From Pollutiaquabacter aromativorans (lineage in GTDB: Bacteria; Bacteroidota; Bacteroidia; AKYH767-A; 2013-40CM-41-45), in NCBI GenBank assembly GCA_049177215.1, contig CP185379.1:3348001-3412000 (forward strand): 64,000 nucleotides of DNA. Reading direction: 5' to 3'. Position numbers and translations under genes: made by a program. The notes under the pieces are model-generated. The model was not told the DNA's origin, searched no databases, and saw only the letters and a program-made list of their open reading frames with translations. Position 1 is the first letter of the stretch; the number at the start of each line of letters is the position of its first letter. Shown here piece after piece: positions 43,859 through 52,941 of this stretch.

Positions 43859-44671
43859 ATGAAAAAAATCTATGTGTTAATCACGTTTTTGATAAATTTA
43901 TTTAGTGGGATGACTTACGGCCAATCTCAATGGAGATTTCATGTTGCATTTGAGGATGGAACTGGTCAAAGAGATACTGTATGGTTGATATATGATTCAT
44001 CTGCGACCTCTGGAGTTGACACAAGTCTTGGCGAAGGCCATACGCCACTAGATCATTCACGTTTTAATGTTTGGCTATTTAATCAAGCAAGCGATACTAC
44101 AAAGACCAAGGCCATTTCTTTTTCAGCTTTCCCAAATCATGAATTAATTAGTATTGATGCAATTAATTTTACTTACCCATTGATAATTAGATGGGATACC
44201 AGTCTTTTTAGATCTCCTATATTGCCAATTGATACCCCCTCAAATCGATTTATAAATGTGGCCGAAATTGTTAATGATTATTTTTGGTCAATAAACAACG
44301 ATCCTCCGTTACAAGCATACAACATGCTCATGACAGATAGCGTACTAGCACCACAATTTAATTTTGGTTCTCGAAGTCAGTTCCCCATGAGTGTGCTTTT
44401 TTGGAATAATGCATTAAATACAATTGAGGAAGCAGATACATTTATAAGAGTATTCCCTAACCCAGGATCATATATATTAATACTTGATTCACCAACCCCC
44501 ATTCAGAACATTTATATTATTAATTCTTCAAACTCCATAGCCTCTTCATATAAGAAAGTGTATCGAAATAGTATTGAGATAAATGTGAATGAACTACCAA
44601 GTGGTTTGTACACTATTTATATTCAACTTGCTTCGAATATGATAAAGAGGTTGAAGTACATCAAATACTAA
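43859..44671 (+). CDS. Small T9SS-secreted protein, cassette gene A (copy 2)
   Basis: A 270-residue paralogue of the protein at 38216. The signal peptide and the next 20 residues are almost identical; after about codon 42 the sequence diverges through the beta-rich domain and the T9SS tail ('RVFPNPGSYILILDSP' to 'KRLKYIKY'). The stop TAA now abuts the left end of the IS5-type remnant, so the ATGA coupling to gene B seen in copy 1 is lost. Key features such as 'FNVWLFNQASDTTK' and 'NDYFWSINNDP' are kept, so the fold is probably the same. Confidence 0.85.
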   Translation: MKKIYVLITFLINLFSGMTYGQSQWRFHVAFEDGTGQRDTVWLIYDSSATSGVDTSLGEGHTPLDHSRFNVWLFNQASDTTKTKAISFSAFPNHELISIDAINFTYPLIIRWDTSLFRSPILPIDTPSNRFINVAEIVNDYFWSINNDPPLQAYNMLMTDSVLAPQFNFGSRSQFPMSVLFWNNALNTIEEADTFIRVFPNPGSYILILDSPTPIQNIYIINSSNSIASSYKKVYRNSIEINVNELPSGLYTIYIQLASNMIKRLKYIKY

Positions 44672-45546
44672 AAGCCATCTCAAAGTTAAGAAAACATCTA
44701 TACCTTTAACAATCAATCGTTTAGAAGCGGTGTCGTGTGGATGAAAATCGTTTTTCTAGCTGCATTTACTTGCAAGGAAAATGGGTTTAACGGAAGACCA
44801 ATGGAAGCTTCTGCTTAGGAGTAAATCTGGAAAAGTAGGAAGGCCACCTCAGGAATTGCGAAGGATTGTCAATGGAATATTGTGGATCTGTCGGACTGGA
44901 GCACCATGGCATGATATGCCTGGCAGGTATCCGCCGCATCAGAATTGCCACAGGTATTTTCAAAATTGGGTTCAATCCGGATTGTGGAATAAAATACTAC
45001 ACTATGGCGGATCGTCAATGACCTTATAGAACGAGGGAAGATTGACTTAACTGAATGCTTCATAGATGGCACGTTTGCAGCGGCCAAAAAAGGGGCTCTG
45101 GTATTGGAAAAACTAAGAAAGCAAAGGGCGCCAAGATCATGGCAACCGCAGACGCTTCTGGTTTACCTGTCTCCGTATGGGCCGGAACTGCAAACACCCA
45201 TGAATTAAAGTTGGCGGAAGAGATAATTGATTCGAAGCATGTGAACGGACGTTCAGAAAAGCTCATTGGTGATCAGGCTTACGATAGCGATCCTCTGGAC
45301 ATAAAGTTAAAAAAGAGTAATAAAGCTAATTGCACCGCACTAGAAAAACAGAAAGAAAAAGGCCGCGCAATATTAAAGGACACTCTGTATATATGTCAGA
45401 CGATGGAAAGTGTAAAGACTCTTTGCATGGCTTCAGAATCACCGCCGTTGTGGAACTCGATACGATTTCCATGTCGAGAATTTCCTCGGTTTTTTTCAGC
45501 TTGCATGTGCGAGAATTCTGATAAAGACAATCTTGAGACGAGTTCT
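44671..45546 (+). mobile_element. Decayed IS5-family insertion sequence
   Basis: The left end starts right at the stop of gene A with AAAGCCATCTCAAAG, and the right end reads TTGAGACGAGTTCT; the two are imperfect inverted repeats of the IS5 type (about 10 of 14 matching). A transposase pseudogene lies inside. The element separates genes A and B of cassette copy 2 and ends 15 bases before gene B. Confidence 0.65.
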
Positions 45547-45555
45547 AATAAATAA
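44781..45555 (+). pseudogene. IS5-family transposase, frameshifted
   Basis: The N-terminal part (44781-45029) has the IS5 start 'LRRIVNGILWICRTGAPWHD' and 'NCHRYFQNWVQSGLWNKIL'. A middle part (about 45000-45090) continues in another frame with 'DLIERGKIDLTECFIDGTFA', including the first catalytic Asp. A third frame (45055 on) has 'GKTKKAKGAKIMATADASGL' and 'KLIGDQAYDSDPLD' with the second Asp. The end, again in another frame, has 'ERLFAWL'-type 'RLFAWLQNHRR' and 'NFLGFFQLACARIL', with a stop in place of the usual 'VER' Glu. At least three frameshifts and one stop mean it is inactive. Confidence 0.85.
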
Positions 45556-45561
45556 AATGAC

Positions 45562-48500
45562 ATGAGATACGGTTCAATAAAATATATTTTAAATTTACTT
45601 AATTTAATTTTGGCCTGTAATCACCTTCTTGCTCAGGAATGCATGCAGGATTTAATACCCGCTTCCTATCCAACTGCTATATACGAGTCAAGAAATGGTT
45701 GGCATTTGCCCTGCTCGGGAACCCTTCGAATTTTAGTTATTCTAGCGGAAGTAAATTATGATGTGGGCGTTGACCCAAATTCTAATGTTACTTGGCAGCA
45801 AGGGACATTTCCTGTCTGGGGTAATAGTATGTTTGATATGTCTGTTCCATTGACTGGATTATTTACTCAGTATTTTCATTTAGCTTCATCTGGCAACTTT
45901 TTTGTACAAGGAGATTACTTGCAGCCTTCATCAAACGGCGGTGTTATTACTGTTAACGAAAGTGATATTATTGCCTTCGGCTATCAGAATGCATTAGTAG
46001 CTGCAATCAATAATCAGATGACTACAGGATTTGTAACAAGATCCGGCATTACTAATCCAGCCTTTTTTGATTTATGGACACCTTCATTATTTGGCATGGC
46101 GAAATTGAATAGCAGTAATTCTTCATTCGATCATGTTATGATAATGTGGAGGAATCATAACATAGCTACTGGCACAGGAAATGCCACAACTCTTAACTTG
46201 GGTACAATATTAGGATATAATTCAGATTCATGGTCTCAGTTTGGGGCGCAGGTTAATATGCCATTGGACATTGCAAGACATGAATTTTCACATTTAATAA
46301 TTGGTGGAAATAATTTTCATGTATCTGGAGGGAGTGAAGCAAATATGTGGATTGGTAAAAATAGCGCACATGCTATGCTAAGTTTAACCAGTGCGGCATT
46401 AAATTGTTGGAGCGCATGGGATCGACACAGATTAAACTGGATCGCGCCGGGAAATCAATATTCAATATCCGCCCGAGACGAAACTAATTCGATGGAAGTT
46501 TCAGGAGATTTAGATGCTTCTGTTTCGAGTCATTCCGGAACGTATACATTACGTGATTTTACTGTTACTGGCGATGCAATAAGGATAAAATTGCCATTTA
46601 CACCAGGAAATAAATATCAAGAATATATCTGGTTGGAGAATCACAATGGTAGAACCATGAATGGGGTATTATTTGATGAATATCGAACCGCAATTGGAAA
46701 TCCATGCATAGACCCCGCAACTTATGGCCTCTATGCTTATCTACAAATAGGGAAAGATGTGATAAACGATAATCTAGCATCAAATGTTTATGGTTCACAT
46801 TCCGATTATTTACGATACATTTCTGCGGACGGTTTTTATGATGTGAATTTGGAGGCCACAGCCCAAGTAACAAGTTGTTGGCCTGTGCCAATTCTGCCCT
46901 TTATTAAGGGGCTGCCTAATCCACTTACAGGAGGATGTGACCTCGATGAAATCTCGATTGATAGAGTACCGCCTATCAATGAGCTGGATTATGATGATAG
47001 GTATCCAAAGATTTATGAGAATAATCAAGGCGTCTATCAATATAATGTGTTTCAAGCAGGAAATCCGAGGCAAGTCTTTAAGTATAGTGGTGCTAGAAAG
47101 TTTGGATTAGGCTTTAATCCAACAACTTCATCAATGATTAATCTTTCTAGTCGACAGGATCCTATTGGTGATCCAAAAGATGAGAGAGTTGTGTATCTAA
47201 ATGGTGTTTCAATTGAAATTGTTTCTCAAAATGGTGGAAACATTCAAGTTAAAATTAGATTTGATGATGTCGATGTTGTTAATGACCAAAGATGGTGTGC
47301 TCCAGATATTCACCTGAACCCAATCGGAAATACTGGAGGCTATTCATTAAATTTGAAGAGCGGGAAGAGGATAACCCTAGATCAAGGATTGACGGAAACA
47401 AAGATGGATAATCCAATAACTGTCAATGGATTATTGGTTTTTTCTGATCCTACAAAGTTCTATTGCAAAGCTGGCTCTTTCATTAACATTGAGTCAAATG
47501 GAGAATTTGTGGTTGATAACAATAGCCAGTTAATTCTTGAATCCAATAGTAGAATTGACCTAAGTCAAAATGCAACTCTAAGAGTTAAAAGGGGAGGGCG
47601 TTTAGTCATTAATACTGGAGCTGTGATAAATGTGAATGATGGAAAAATAATTATTGAAGATGACGGCTATGTTAACTATTTTCCGAACTGTACAGTAAAC
47701 CTTGACGGCAATGTTGCTGTATTTGAGATAAATGGCATATTGAAATTGGAAGACAATGCAACTTTGCGATTAAATCGCACGACTTCAAATCATGGCTTTT
47801 TTCGTTTTAATAATGCTTCACTTTCGCCCTCAAGAAATGTTATTTGTGGGGCTAATTGCTCTATTGATATTAGTGGCGCTTCACAAAGCAGGAAGATTAT
47901 TCAAATTGATCAAGAGTCACTTTATATCCCATCGGATATTGTTTTCTTTAATTTGAATCGAGGAAAAGTTGAACTTAATAGCAACTCCAGGCTACAAGTA
48001 GAAGGTATTACAACAAATGTTAGCGTGACATTTTCAAAATTTACCAGTAATGTCGCTGGCCAGAATAACAATCATCGTGGGCTTAATCTATTCGGTCAAT
48101 CTAATTGTACTGTTAGCAGTTGTATTTTTGAATATGGTAAGTACGGGATATTTGCGTGGCAAACACTGGGTGGAGGTTCTCTTACTGTTATAGCTTCGGT
48201 TTTTAGACACAATGTGTTTGGAATCCGTGTCCAAGATAAGGGGCTAAATTTGTTTAATTGCAGTTATTTTAATAATCAATATGGTATTTATGGTGGCAAT
48301 ATGACTCACCCTTCTTATTTCTATCAAGCTGTAGTGGGGGGTACGCAGGTTAGTTCTAATGAGAATGGAATTAGATGGCAAGGGGCTTCAACCCCGGTAC
48401 TGACACTCGATGATCCATTGATTAATTTTAATAATATAGCAACTCGTGTTGATAACTGTCCCCTGTATATAAAATGTGGGACCATATCATGGAATCAGAA

Positions 48501-49758
48501 TGGTGTGGTTTTTAATTATGGTGCGAGCTTGCATATGGATGACAATGTGGCTATTCCTCATCCTGCGAATGTCACAATTGAGAATAATTACTATTCAATT
48601 CGCACGGTTTATGGCAGATACCTGTATCTTTTTAAGGGTCAAAATAACCTAAAGCCAATTCAAACCGGAATAGGCCACAGTGTATTCGGACTGCTGATGG
48701 CGCCTCCATATTCGATCAATGTTGATAATAATTGGTGGGGAGCCCAAGGGCTTTCATCCGCGGAGTATAATTTGACTGATGGCGTATCTAATAATTATTC
48801 TCTTACAGGTATTGTGTTAAGTAATGCTTCATCATGTGGCCAAGCATTTCCACCCTGTGGGAGTCCTCCATGTGATATGGGTGATCCGCTGAAATATTGC
48901 CCTCAATGCGATTTGATAAATACTGACGATTTCATTAACAAGCCGCTGAATGAGGCAACAAAAGAAGCAATTGATAAGTTTAATTCTCAGAGTCAAAATA
49001 AATATACTGAAGCAATTAATTTGTTAATTCAAATATTAAATGAGAACTACAATAATCCTAATAATGATGAAATATATCTTTTAAATTACAGTTATATTAA
49101 ATTGATGGAGGCGTTAGGATTTGCTTATAGGTCTGAGGATCTTATTTGTAATTCAGATTCACTATTGATATCAAGAATAATCGATATTATTCAAAACAGA
49201 ATTTCCTTGGCTAACAGTCAAGATGATAAGTATGAAAAATATGTTTATTCTCTTGACAAAGCTCAAGTATTATGGTTGGCCTGTTTAAGAAGTGAATCCA
49301 TCGAACTTTTAAATGAAATGTTATCATGGGCCCCCGACCAAGATTGTATTGCAGTGATAAATTCAATGATCTGCCAGATTAATGTAGAAGAGGCGGCTCT
49401 CTTGGGGGCAATCGATAGGGCTCTAATTGAAGAGGAGTTGAATAGCTGCAGTAGTAGTAATTATCGAATAAGCAGCAGTAGTATTACTGTGCAGGAATCG
49501 GAATCGAATCAAAAGAATGGAGCCATGCACATTAATATAGGCCCAAATCCCGCAAGCGATTATTTGGAAATAAATGGAGGCGGTGACTTATATAAAGTGA
49601 CTTTGCTGAATAGCACTGGCCAAATAGTTTATAGCGAATTGGATAGTTATGGATCGAGCATTGACTTATCCTACATTGCAAATGGACTTTACTCAGTCGT
49701 GATAAACGACATGGTGAACAATAAGATATTTACAGAGAGAATTGTGATCTATAAATAG
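45562..49758 (+). CDS. Large T9SS-secreted metalloprotease-like protein, cassette gene B (copy 2)
   Basis: A 1398-residue paralogue of the protein at 39025 with the same order: signal peptide (1-25), protease-like domain with H240-E241-F-S-H244 and a further His (253), beta-helix-like stretch, TPR-like helices and T9SS tail. Residues 1-672 differ from copy 1 at many positions while the catalytic motif, most Cys and Trp and the overall length are kept; residues 673-1398 are nearly identical. The frame is open throughout, so the protein is probably functional if transcribed past the IS remnant. It has no promoter of its own that I can identify. Confidence 0.85.
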   Translation: MRYGSIKYILNLLNLILACNHLLAQECMQDLIPASYPTAIYESRNGWHLPCSGTLRILVILAEVNYDVGVDPNSNVTWQQGTFPVWGNSMFDMSVPLTGLFTQYFHLASSGNFFVQGDYLQPSSNGGVITVNESDIIAFGYQNALVAAINNQMTTGFVTRSGITNPAFFDLWTPSLFGMAKLNSSNSSFDHVMIMWRNHNIATGTGNATTLNLGTILGYNSDSWSQFGAQVNMPLDIARHEFSHLIIGGNNFHVSGGSEANMWIGKNSAHAMLSLTSAALNCWSAWDRHRLNWIAPGNQYSISARDETNSMEVSGDLDASVSSHSGTYTLRDFTVTGDAIRIKLPFTPGNKYQEYIWLENHNGRTMNGVLFDEYRTAIGNPCIDPATYGLYAYLQIGKDVINDNLASNVYGSHSDYLRYISADGFYDVNLEATAQVTSCWPVPILPFIKGLPNPLTGGCDLDEISIDRVPPINELDYDDRYPKIYENNQGVYQYNVFQAGNPRQVFKYSGARKFGLGFNPTTSSMINLSSRQDPIGDPKDERVVYLNGVSIEIVSQNGGNIQVKIRFDDVDVVNDQRWCAPDIHLNPIGNTGGYSLNLKSGKRITLDQGLTETKMDNPITVNGLLVFSDPTKFYCKAGSFINIESNGEFVVDNNSQLILESNSRIDLSQNATLRVKRGGRLVINTGAVINVNDGKIIIEDDGYVNYFPNCTVNLDGNVAVFEINGILKLEDNATLRLNRTTSNHGFFRFNNASLSPSRNVICGANCSIDISGASQSRKIIQIDQESLYIPSDIVFFNLNRGKVELNSNSRLQVEGITTNVSVTFSKFTSNVAGQNNNHRGLNLFGQSNCTVSSCIFEYGKYGIFAWQTLGGGSLTVIASVFRHNVFGIRVQDKGLNLFNCSYFNNQYGIYGGNMTHPSYFYQAVVGGTQVSSNENGIRWQGASTPVLTLDDPLINFNNIATRVDNCPLYIKCGTISWNQNGVVFNYGASLHMDDNVAIPHPANVTIENNYYSIRTVYGRYLYLFKGQNNLKPIQTGIGHSVFGLLMAPPYSINVDNNWWGAQGLSSAEYNLTDGVSNNYSLTGIVLSNASSCGQAFPPCGSPPCDMGDPLKYCPQCDLINTDDFINKPLNEATKEAIDKFNSQSQNKYTEAINLLIQILNENYNNPNNDEIYLLNYSYIKLMEALGFAYRSEDLICNSDSLLISRIIDIIQNRISLANSQDDKYEKYVYSLDKAQVLWLACLRSESIELLNEMLSWAPDQDCIAVINSMICQINVEEAALLGAIDRALIEEELNSCSSSNYRISSSSITVQESESNQKNGAMHINIGPNPASDYLEINGGGDLYKVTLLNSTGQIVYSELDSYGSSIDLSYIANGLYSVVINDMVNNKIFTERIVIYK

Positions 49759-49970
49759 TAAGAGTTTAGAACATCACAGTGAAGTAGAACGAACAGGCGG
49801 GTTACGGTGATGGAGGAAGAATTTCGCTATGGTTTTCGAGTATAGGTAGTTCAAAGGCGGGCCTTGTGGCGGATACTAAGGCAAACTAAAGGGTACGTAG
49901 GCGGTCATGGAGAGAAATAGCTGTGGGCCTCTGCGAGGCGCTGTGCTACAATTTCCGACAGAGCCGAGGA
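47578..49970 (+). repeat. Near-identical 3' block, copy 2
   Basis: Counterpart of 41062-43454. It starts abruptly in the beta-helix region of gene B and ends 212 bases beyond the stop, at the end of the tandem duplication. Confidence 0.9.
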
Positions 49971-50023
49971 ATCCCTGCTTCTTCCTATATTCGTTAGAAG
50001 CCCGACTCTCTTCCACCGGACAA

Positions 50024-52030
50024 ATGGATTTAACCATGTACGCAAGTTTTGATCCGTGTTGGAATAGCCGTAATGCCCGGGCATGCACGCTTCTTGTGGT
50101 GCTACTGTGCCTTGTAAGGCCGAGCTTATCGGCGCAGACGATTTACCTGTCGGAAGACTTTTCCGCCGGCAGTTTGCCGTCTGGCTGGACGGTCTTCAAT
50201 CAACAGAGTCCTTGCATCGGCTGGGAGTTTGGTGACAGCCTGGAATCCGCCGGCTTCCCGATCCCGCCGCACGGCATGTACGCCGCCGTGAACGACAACC
50301 GTTACGACAACGCCGCGGGCACCGCCAACCTGGCCAACTGGTGTTACCTGTACTCGCCGATCATCGATTGCTCCGTCGCCGACTCGTTGCGACTGGAGTT
50401 CGACTATTTCATTCCGCCCGACATCGACGGACGCGCCAACGTGGCATTGTCAAACGGTGGTATATACAATTACTTCTTCAGCATCAACGAACAGAACGGC
50501 TGGAACCGTTTTCGCTGGAACATCCCGCGTGCCTACTACACGGCTAATTTCCGATTCCGCATCGGGTTCAGCGATAACGGCGCTTCCGCCAACGGACTGG
50601 CAATCGACCATGTAGTACTGAGCGATCCCGGCCAGTTCGACCTCGGCATCGTACGGCCTTACTTCGGCACTGTCGTTCCGGTCAGCGGCGCACGCACCGG
50701 CATGAAGCTGCGCAACAACGGCCTTGATACGATCACCGACTTTCGTCTCGATGTTACCGTGGACGGAACTCCCGCGTTTTCCGAGTCCTTTGGAGGACTC
50801 TCGCTGCTTTACGCGCGCGATTTTGACTGTATGCCGGCCACGCGCCTGCCCTCGCTCGGGCCCGGACGTCAGCGCATCGGCTTCGCGCTGCGGGCCGTGA
50901 ACGGCCAGCCGCTCGACGAGAACCCTTCCAACGACACAGCCAGCTTTGTCGTGGAAGTTGCCCCGAACGTGCCCGACCGACGACCGGTGCTGATTGACAA
51001 GACCGGGGCCTGGTGTACCTATTGCGCCGACGGCAGTATGCAACTCGACTCCGCGGTGGTCTGGAACCCTGAAGCCATCGGCGTAGCCATTCACGGTGGC
51101 GACATGATGGATTCTTCCAGCTCTTCCGTTTTCACCGGCACGGTCTTCACCAACGCGCTGATGAACGGAGGTTATCCCAAGCTGAGCTGCGACGCATACA
51201 AGTTTCCCGAACTGCCCACGCTCACCACCGAACCATACAATTACGGCACCCTGCTCGCGGAACGGCTCGTCAGCTACGAGCCGGTCGGCGTGAAGCTCGA
51301 AGGGATCCAGTGGGATGTGACGCACCGTACGGTCAGTGCGACCGTGGTAGTCGAGGCGTACGATACGATCACAGCGGATTTGCGCCCCAATCTCTGGGTG
51401 CTGGCCGACGAAGTGTACGGACTGGGCACCGGCTGGGACCAGGTGAACGCGGCGAACACGCAGGTTGGACATCCGTTTTACGGACTCGGTGATCCGATCA
51501 TCGGATTTCGACACAAGCATGTCTTGTTGTCGATGCGCGGCGGCGCATGGGGTACTCCGGGTGTACTACCCGCGACGCTCCTGCCTGGTACACAGTATCG
51601 ACAGACCTACTCGCTCGCTGTGCCAGAGGAATATTGGGGATCCAGCGGCCAGATCAATACGATTGATTCGGCTTCAATCAGCCTGGTCGGATTGGTTCAG
51701 CAATACAGCGCTAATTCCTTCGACCGACGCATTCTCCAGGCGGATGCCGGCAAACTGACAGACCTGCTTACCGGAACAGGCAGTCCTAACGCCTCGCCGA
51801 TGTTCCTTGTGGGACCTTCGCCGGCCCGGGATTACCTGACGGTGCGTTCCTTGCGGGGCACGATCGCACGCGTGTTCCTGTTTGACCTTGCTGGACGACC
51901 GGTATTCTCCGCGGCGTCGGGCGAAGGCAGCCTCCGGATCAATACTACCGAACTCGCGGCGGGCAGCTACATCCTATTGGTTCAGGGCAGCGATCAGCAG
52001 GCGATGCAGTATCGAGTAGTCATAGAATGA
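50024..52030 (+). CDS. T9SS-secreted Omp28-like protein with a CxxC thioredoxin-like motif
   Basis: About 668 residues from the ATG at 50024; 50036 is an equally possible start, and both give a signal peptide ending 'PSLSAQ'. The N-terminal half (about 40-205) is a jelly-roll-like domain ('EDFSAGSLPSGWTVFNQQSP', 'GLAIDHVVLSD'), as in cleaved-adhesin or MAM-type domains. Then comes a beta-sandwich, and a thioredoxin-like domain with C331-T-Y-C334 in 'DKTGAWCTYC', the signature of Omp28-related proteins. A T9SS sorting domain ends it ('FLVGPSPARDYLTV'). GC content is back to core level here, so the AT-rich island ends just before this gene. Confidence 0.87.
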   Translation: MDLTMYASFDPCWNSRNARACTLLVVLLCLVRPSLSAQTIYLSEDFSAGSLPSGWTVFNQQSPCIGWEFGDSLESAGFPIPPHGMYAAVNDNRYDNAAGTANLANWCYLYSPIIDCSVADSLRLEFDYFIPPDIDGRANVALSNGGIYNYFFSINEQNGWNRFRWNIPRAYYTANFRFRIGFSDNGASANGLAIDHVVLSDPGQFDLGIVRPYFGTVVPVSGARTGMKLRNNGLDTITDFRLDVTVDGTPAFSESFGGLSLLYARDFDCMPATRLPSLGPGRQRIGFALRAVNGQPLDENPSNDTASFVVEVAPNVPDRRPVLIDKTGAWCTYCADGSMQLDSAVVWNPEAIGVAIHGGDMMDSSSSSVFTGTVFTNALMNGGYPKLSCDAYKFPELPTLTTEPYNYGTLLAERLVSYEPVGVKLEGIQWDVTHRTVSATVVVEAYDTITADLRPNLWVLADEVYGLGTGWDQVNAANTQVGHPFYGLGDPIIGFRHKHVLLSMRGGAWGTPGVLPATLLPGTQYRQTYSLAVPEEYWGSSGQINTIDSASISLVGLVQQYSANSFDRRILQADAGKLTDLLTGTGSPNASPMFLVGPSPARDYLTVRSLRGTIARVFLFDLAGRPVFSAASGEGSLRINTTELAAGSYILLVQGSDQQAMQYRVVIE

Positions 52031-52173
52031 CCGGCATCAGGCCCGTCGTGTTCGATCATTCGAGTTCATTGCGTCCGGCGGATGGTTTTCAGCGATCAGA
52101 CAATTTGTGGTGATTTTGAAAAAGTAGCACTGCGTTGATCGCTATGTCCCAGTGGTCATAAACCTCCGGAGTC

Positions 52174-52701
52174 TCACTTCGTCGTCGGGCTGCCCATCTG
52201 GACGCCCATTTGTTCGTACACGAGGTCGTTCGGTTCCCAGAGCTCGATCTTATTGCCTTCGAGGTCGAGGATGTGTACGAACTTGCCGTAGTCGTAAGAT
52301 TGAACCGTGTCGGTGATGGTGACGCCTTCCTTCCGGAGGGCTTCGACGAGCAGGTCCATGTTCTCCACGCGGTAGTTGATCATGAACTCTTTCGTGGAAG
52401 GTTCGAAGTAACTGGTCGTTTCCTTGAACGGACTCCACTGGGTGAATCCTTTCTTGCTCGAATCGGCGCCCTGCCACCATTCGAAGACGGAACCGTAGGG
52501 ATTGGTGTTCAGTCCAAGGTGTTCCTGGTACCAGGCCCGCAGCTTGCCGGGGTCCTTGCATTTGAAAAAGATACCGCCGATGCCGGTGACGCGTTTGAAG
52601 GTCGAAGGTTCTTTCGGCGCTGGACCCATCATTGTCTTAAAGGCGTAGCCGAAACAGAACGAAAGCGCGAGGGCCAGGGTGAGGAGGAGGGGCTTTTTCA
52701 T
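52174..52701 (-). CDS. Exported VOC-superfamily (glyoxalase/bleomycin-resistance-like) protein
   Basis: A 175-residue protein with an N-terminal signal or membrane anchor (about 1-21, 'LALALSFCFGYAF') and one VOC domain of two beta-alpha-beta-beta-beta modules. The domain starts 'TGIGGIFFKCKDPGKLRAWY' and ends 'HILDLEGNKIELWEPND'. The metal-site positions typical of the fold (Glu in the last strand 'KIELWE') are visible. Most VOC proteins are cytoplasmic, so the signal is unusual. The reaction cannot be told: glyoxalase I, dioxygenase and antibiotic-binding relatives share the fold. It stands alone. Confidence 0.85.
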   Translation of the reverse strand: MKKPLLLTLALALSFCFGYAFKTMMGPAPKEPSTFKRVTGIGGIFFKCKDPGKLRAWYQEHLGLNTNPYGSVFEWWQGADSSKKGFTQWSPFKETTSYFEPSTKEFMINYRVENMDLLVEALRKEGVTITDTVQSYDYGKFVHILDLEGNKIELWEPNDLVYEQMGVQMGSPTTK

Positions 52702-52757
52702 CGGTGGACAGTTGAGCTTGAGTCAAGGTAGGAATTATCCTGCATGTCGGTGGATAA

Positions 52758-52886
52758 ACCACAAAGGACACAGAGGCATGCACAGAGGAACACAGTGCTC
52801 GATCTCCGTGCCCTCTGTGCGAACCTCGGTGTCCTCTGTGGTAAGATCTTCGAAGCCCGAAATAACCTAACCGGATACGAGGAAGC
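52758..52886. repeat. Hairpin repeat, copy 1 (MITE/REP-like)
   Basis: ACCACAAAGGACAC at 52758 pairs with GTGTCCTCTGTGGT ending at 52842, and an inner CACAGAGG/CCTCTGTG adds a second stem. A tail follows with CGAAGCCCGAAATAACCTAA and TACGAGGAAGC. The same arrangement, tail included, is found at 54746-54874. Confidence 0.75.
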
Positions 52887-52941
52887 GGTCTCCGGATGAA
52901 TGGAAGGGGAATGTACTTGACACTTTACTTACTTCGGGAAA

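Larger units (their letters stand above)
43454..49970 (+). repeat. Tandem cassette duplication, copy 2 (carries an IS5 remnant)
   Basis: Same order as copy 1 but 0.87 kb longer because an IS5-type element sits between genes A and B. The end of homology at GAGCCGAGG (49970) is the same as the junction at 43453, as expected for a tandem duplication. Confidence 0.85.
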
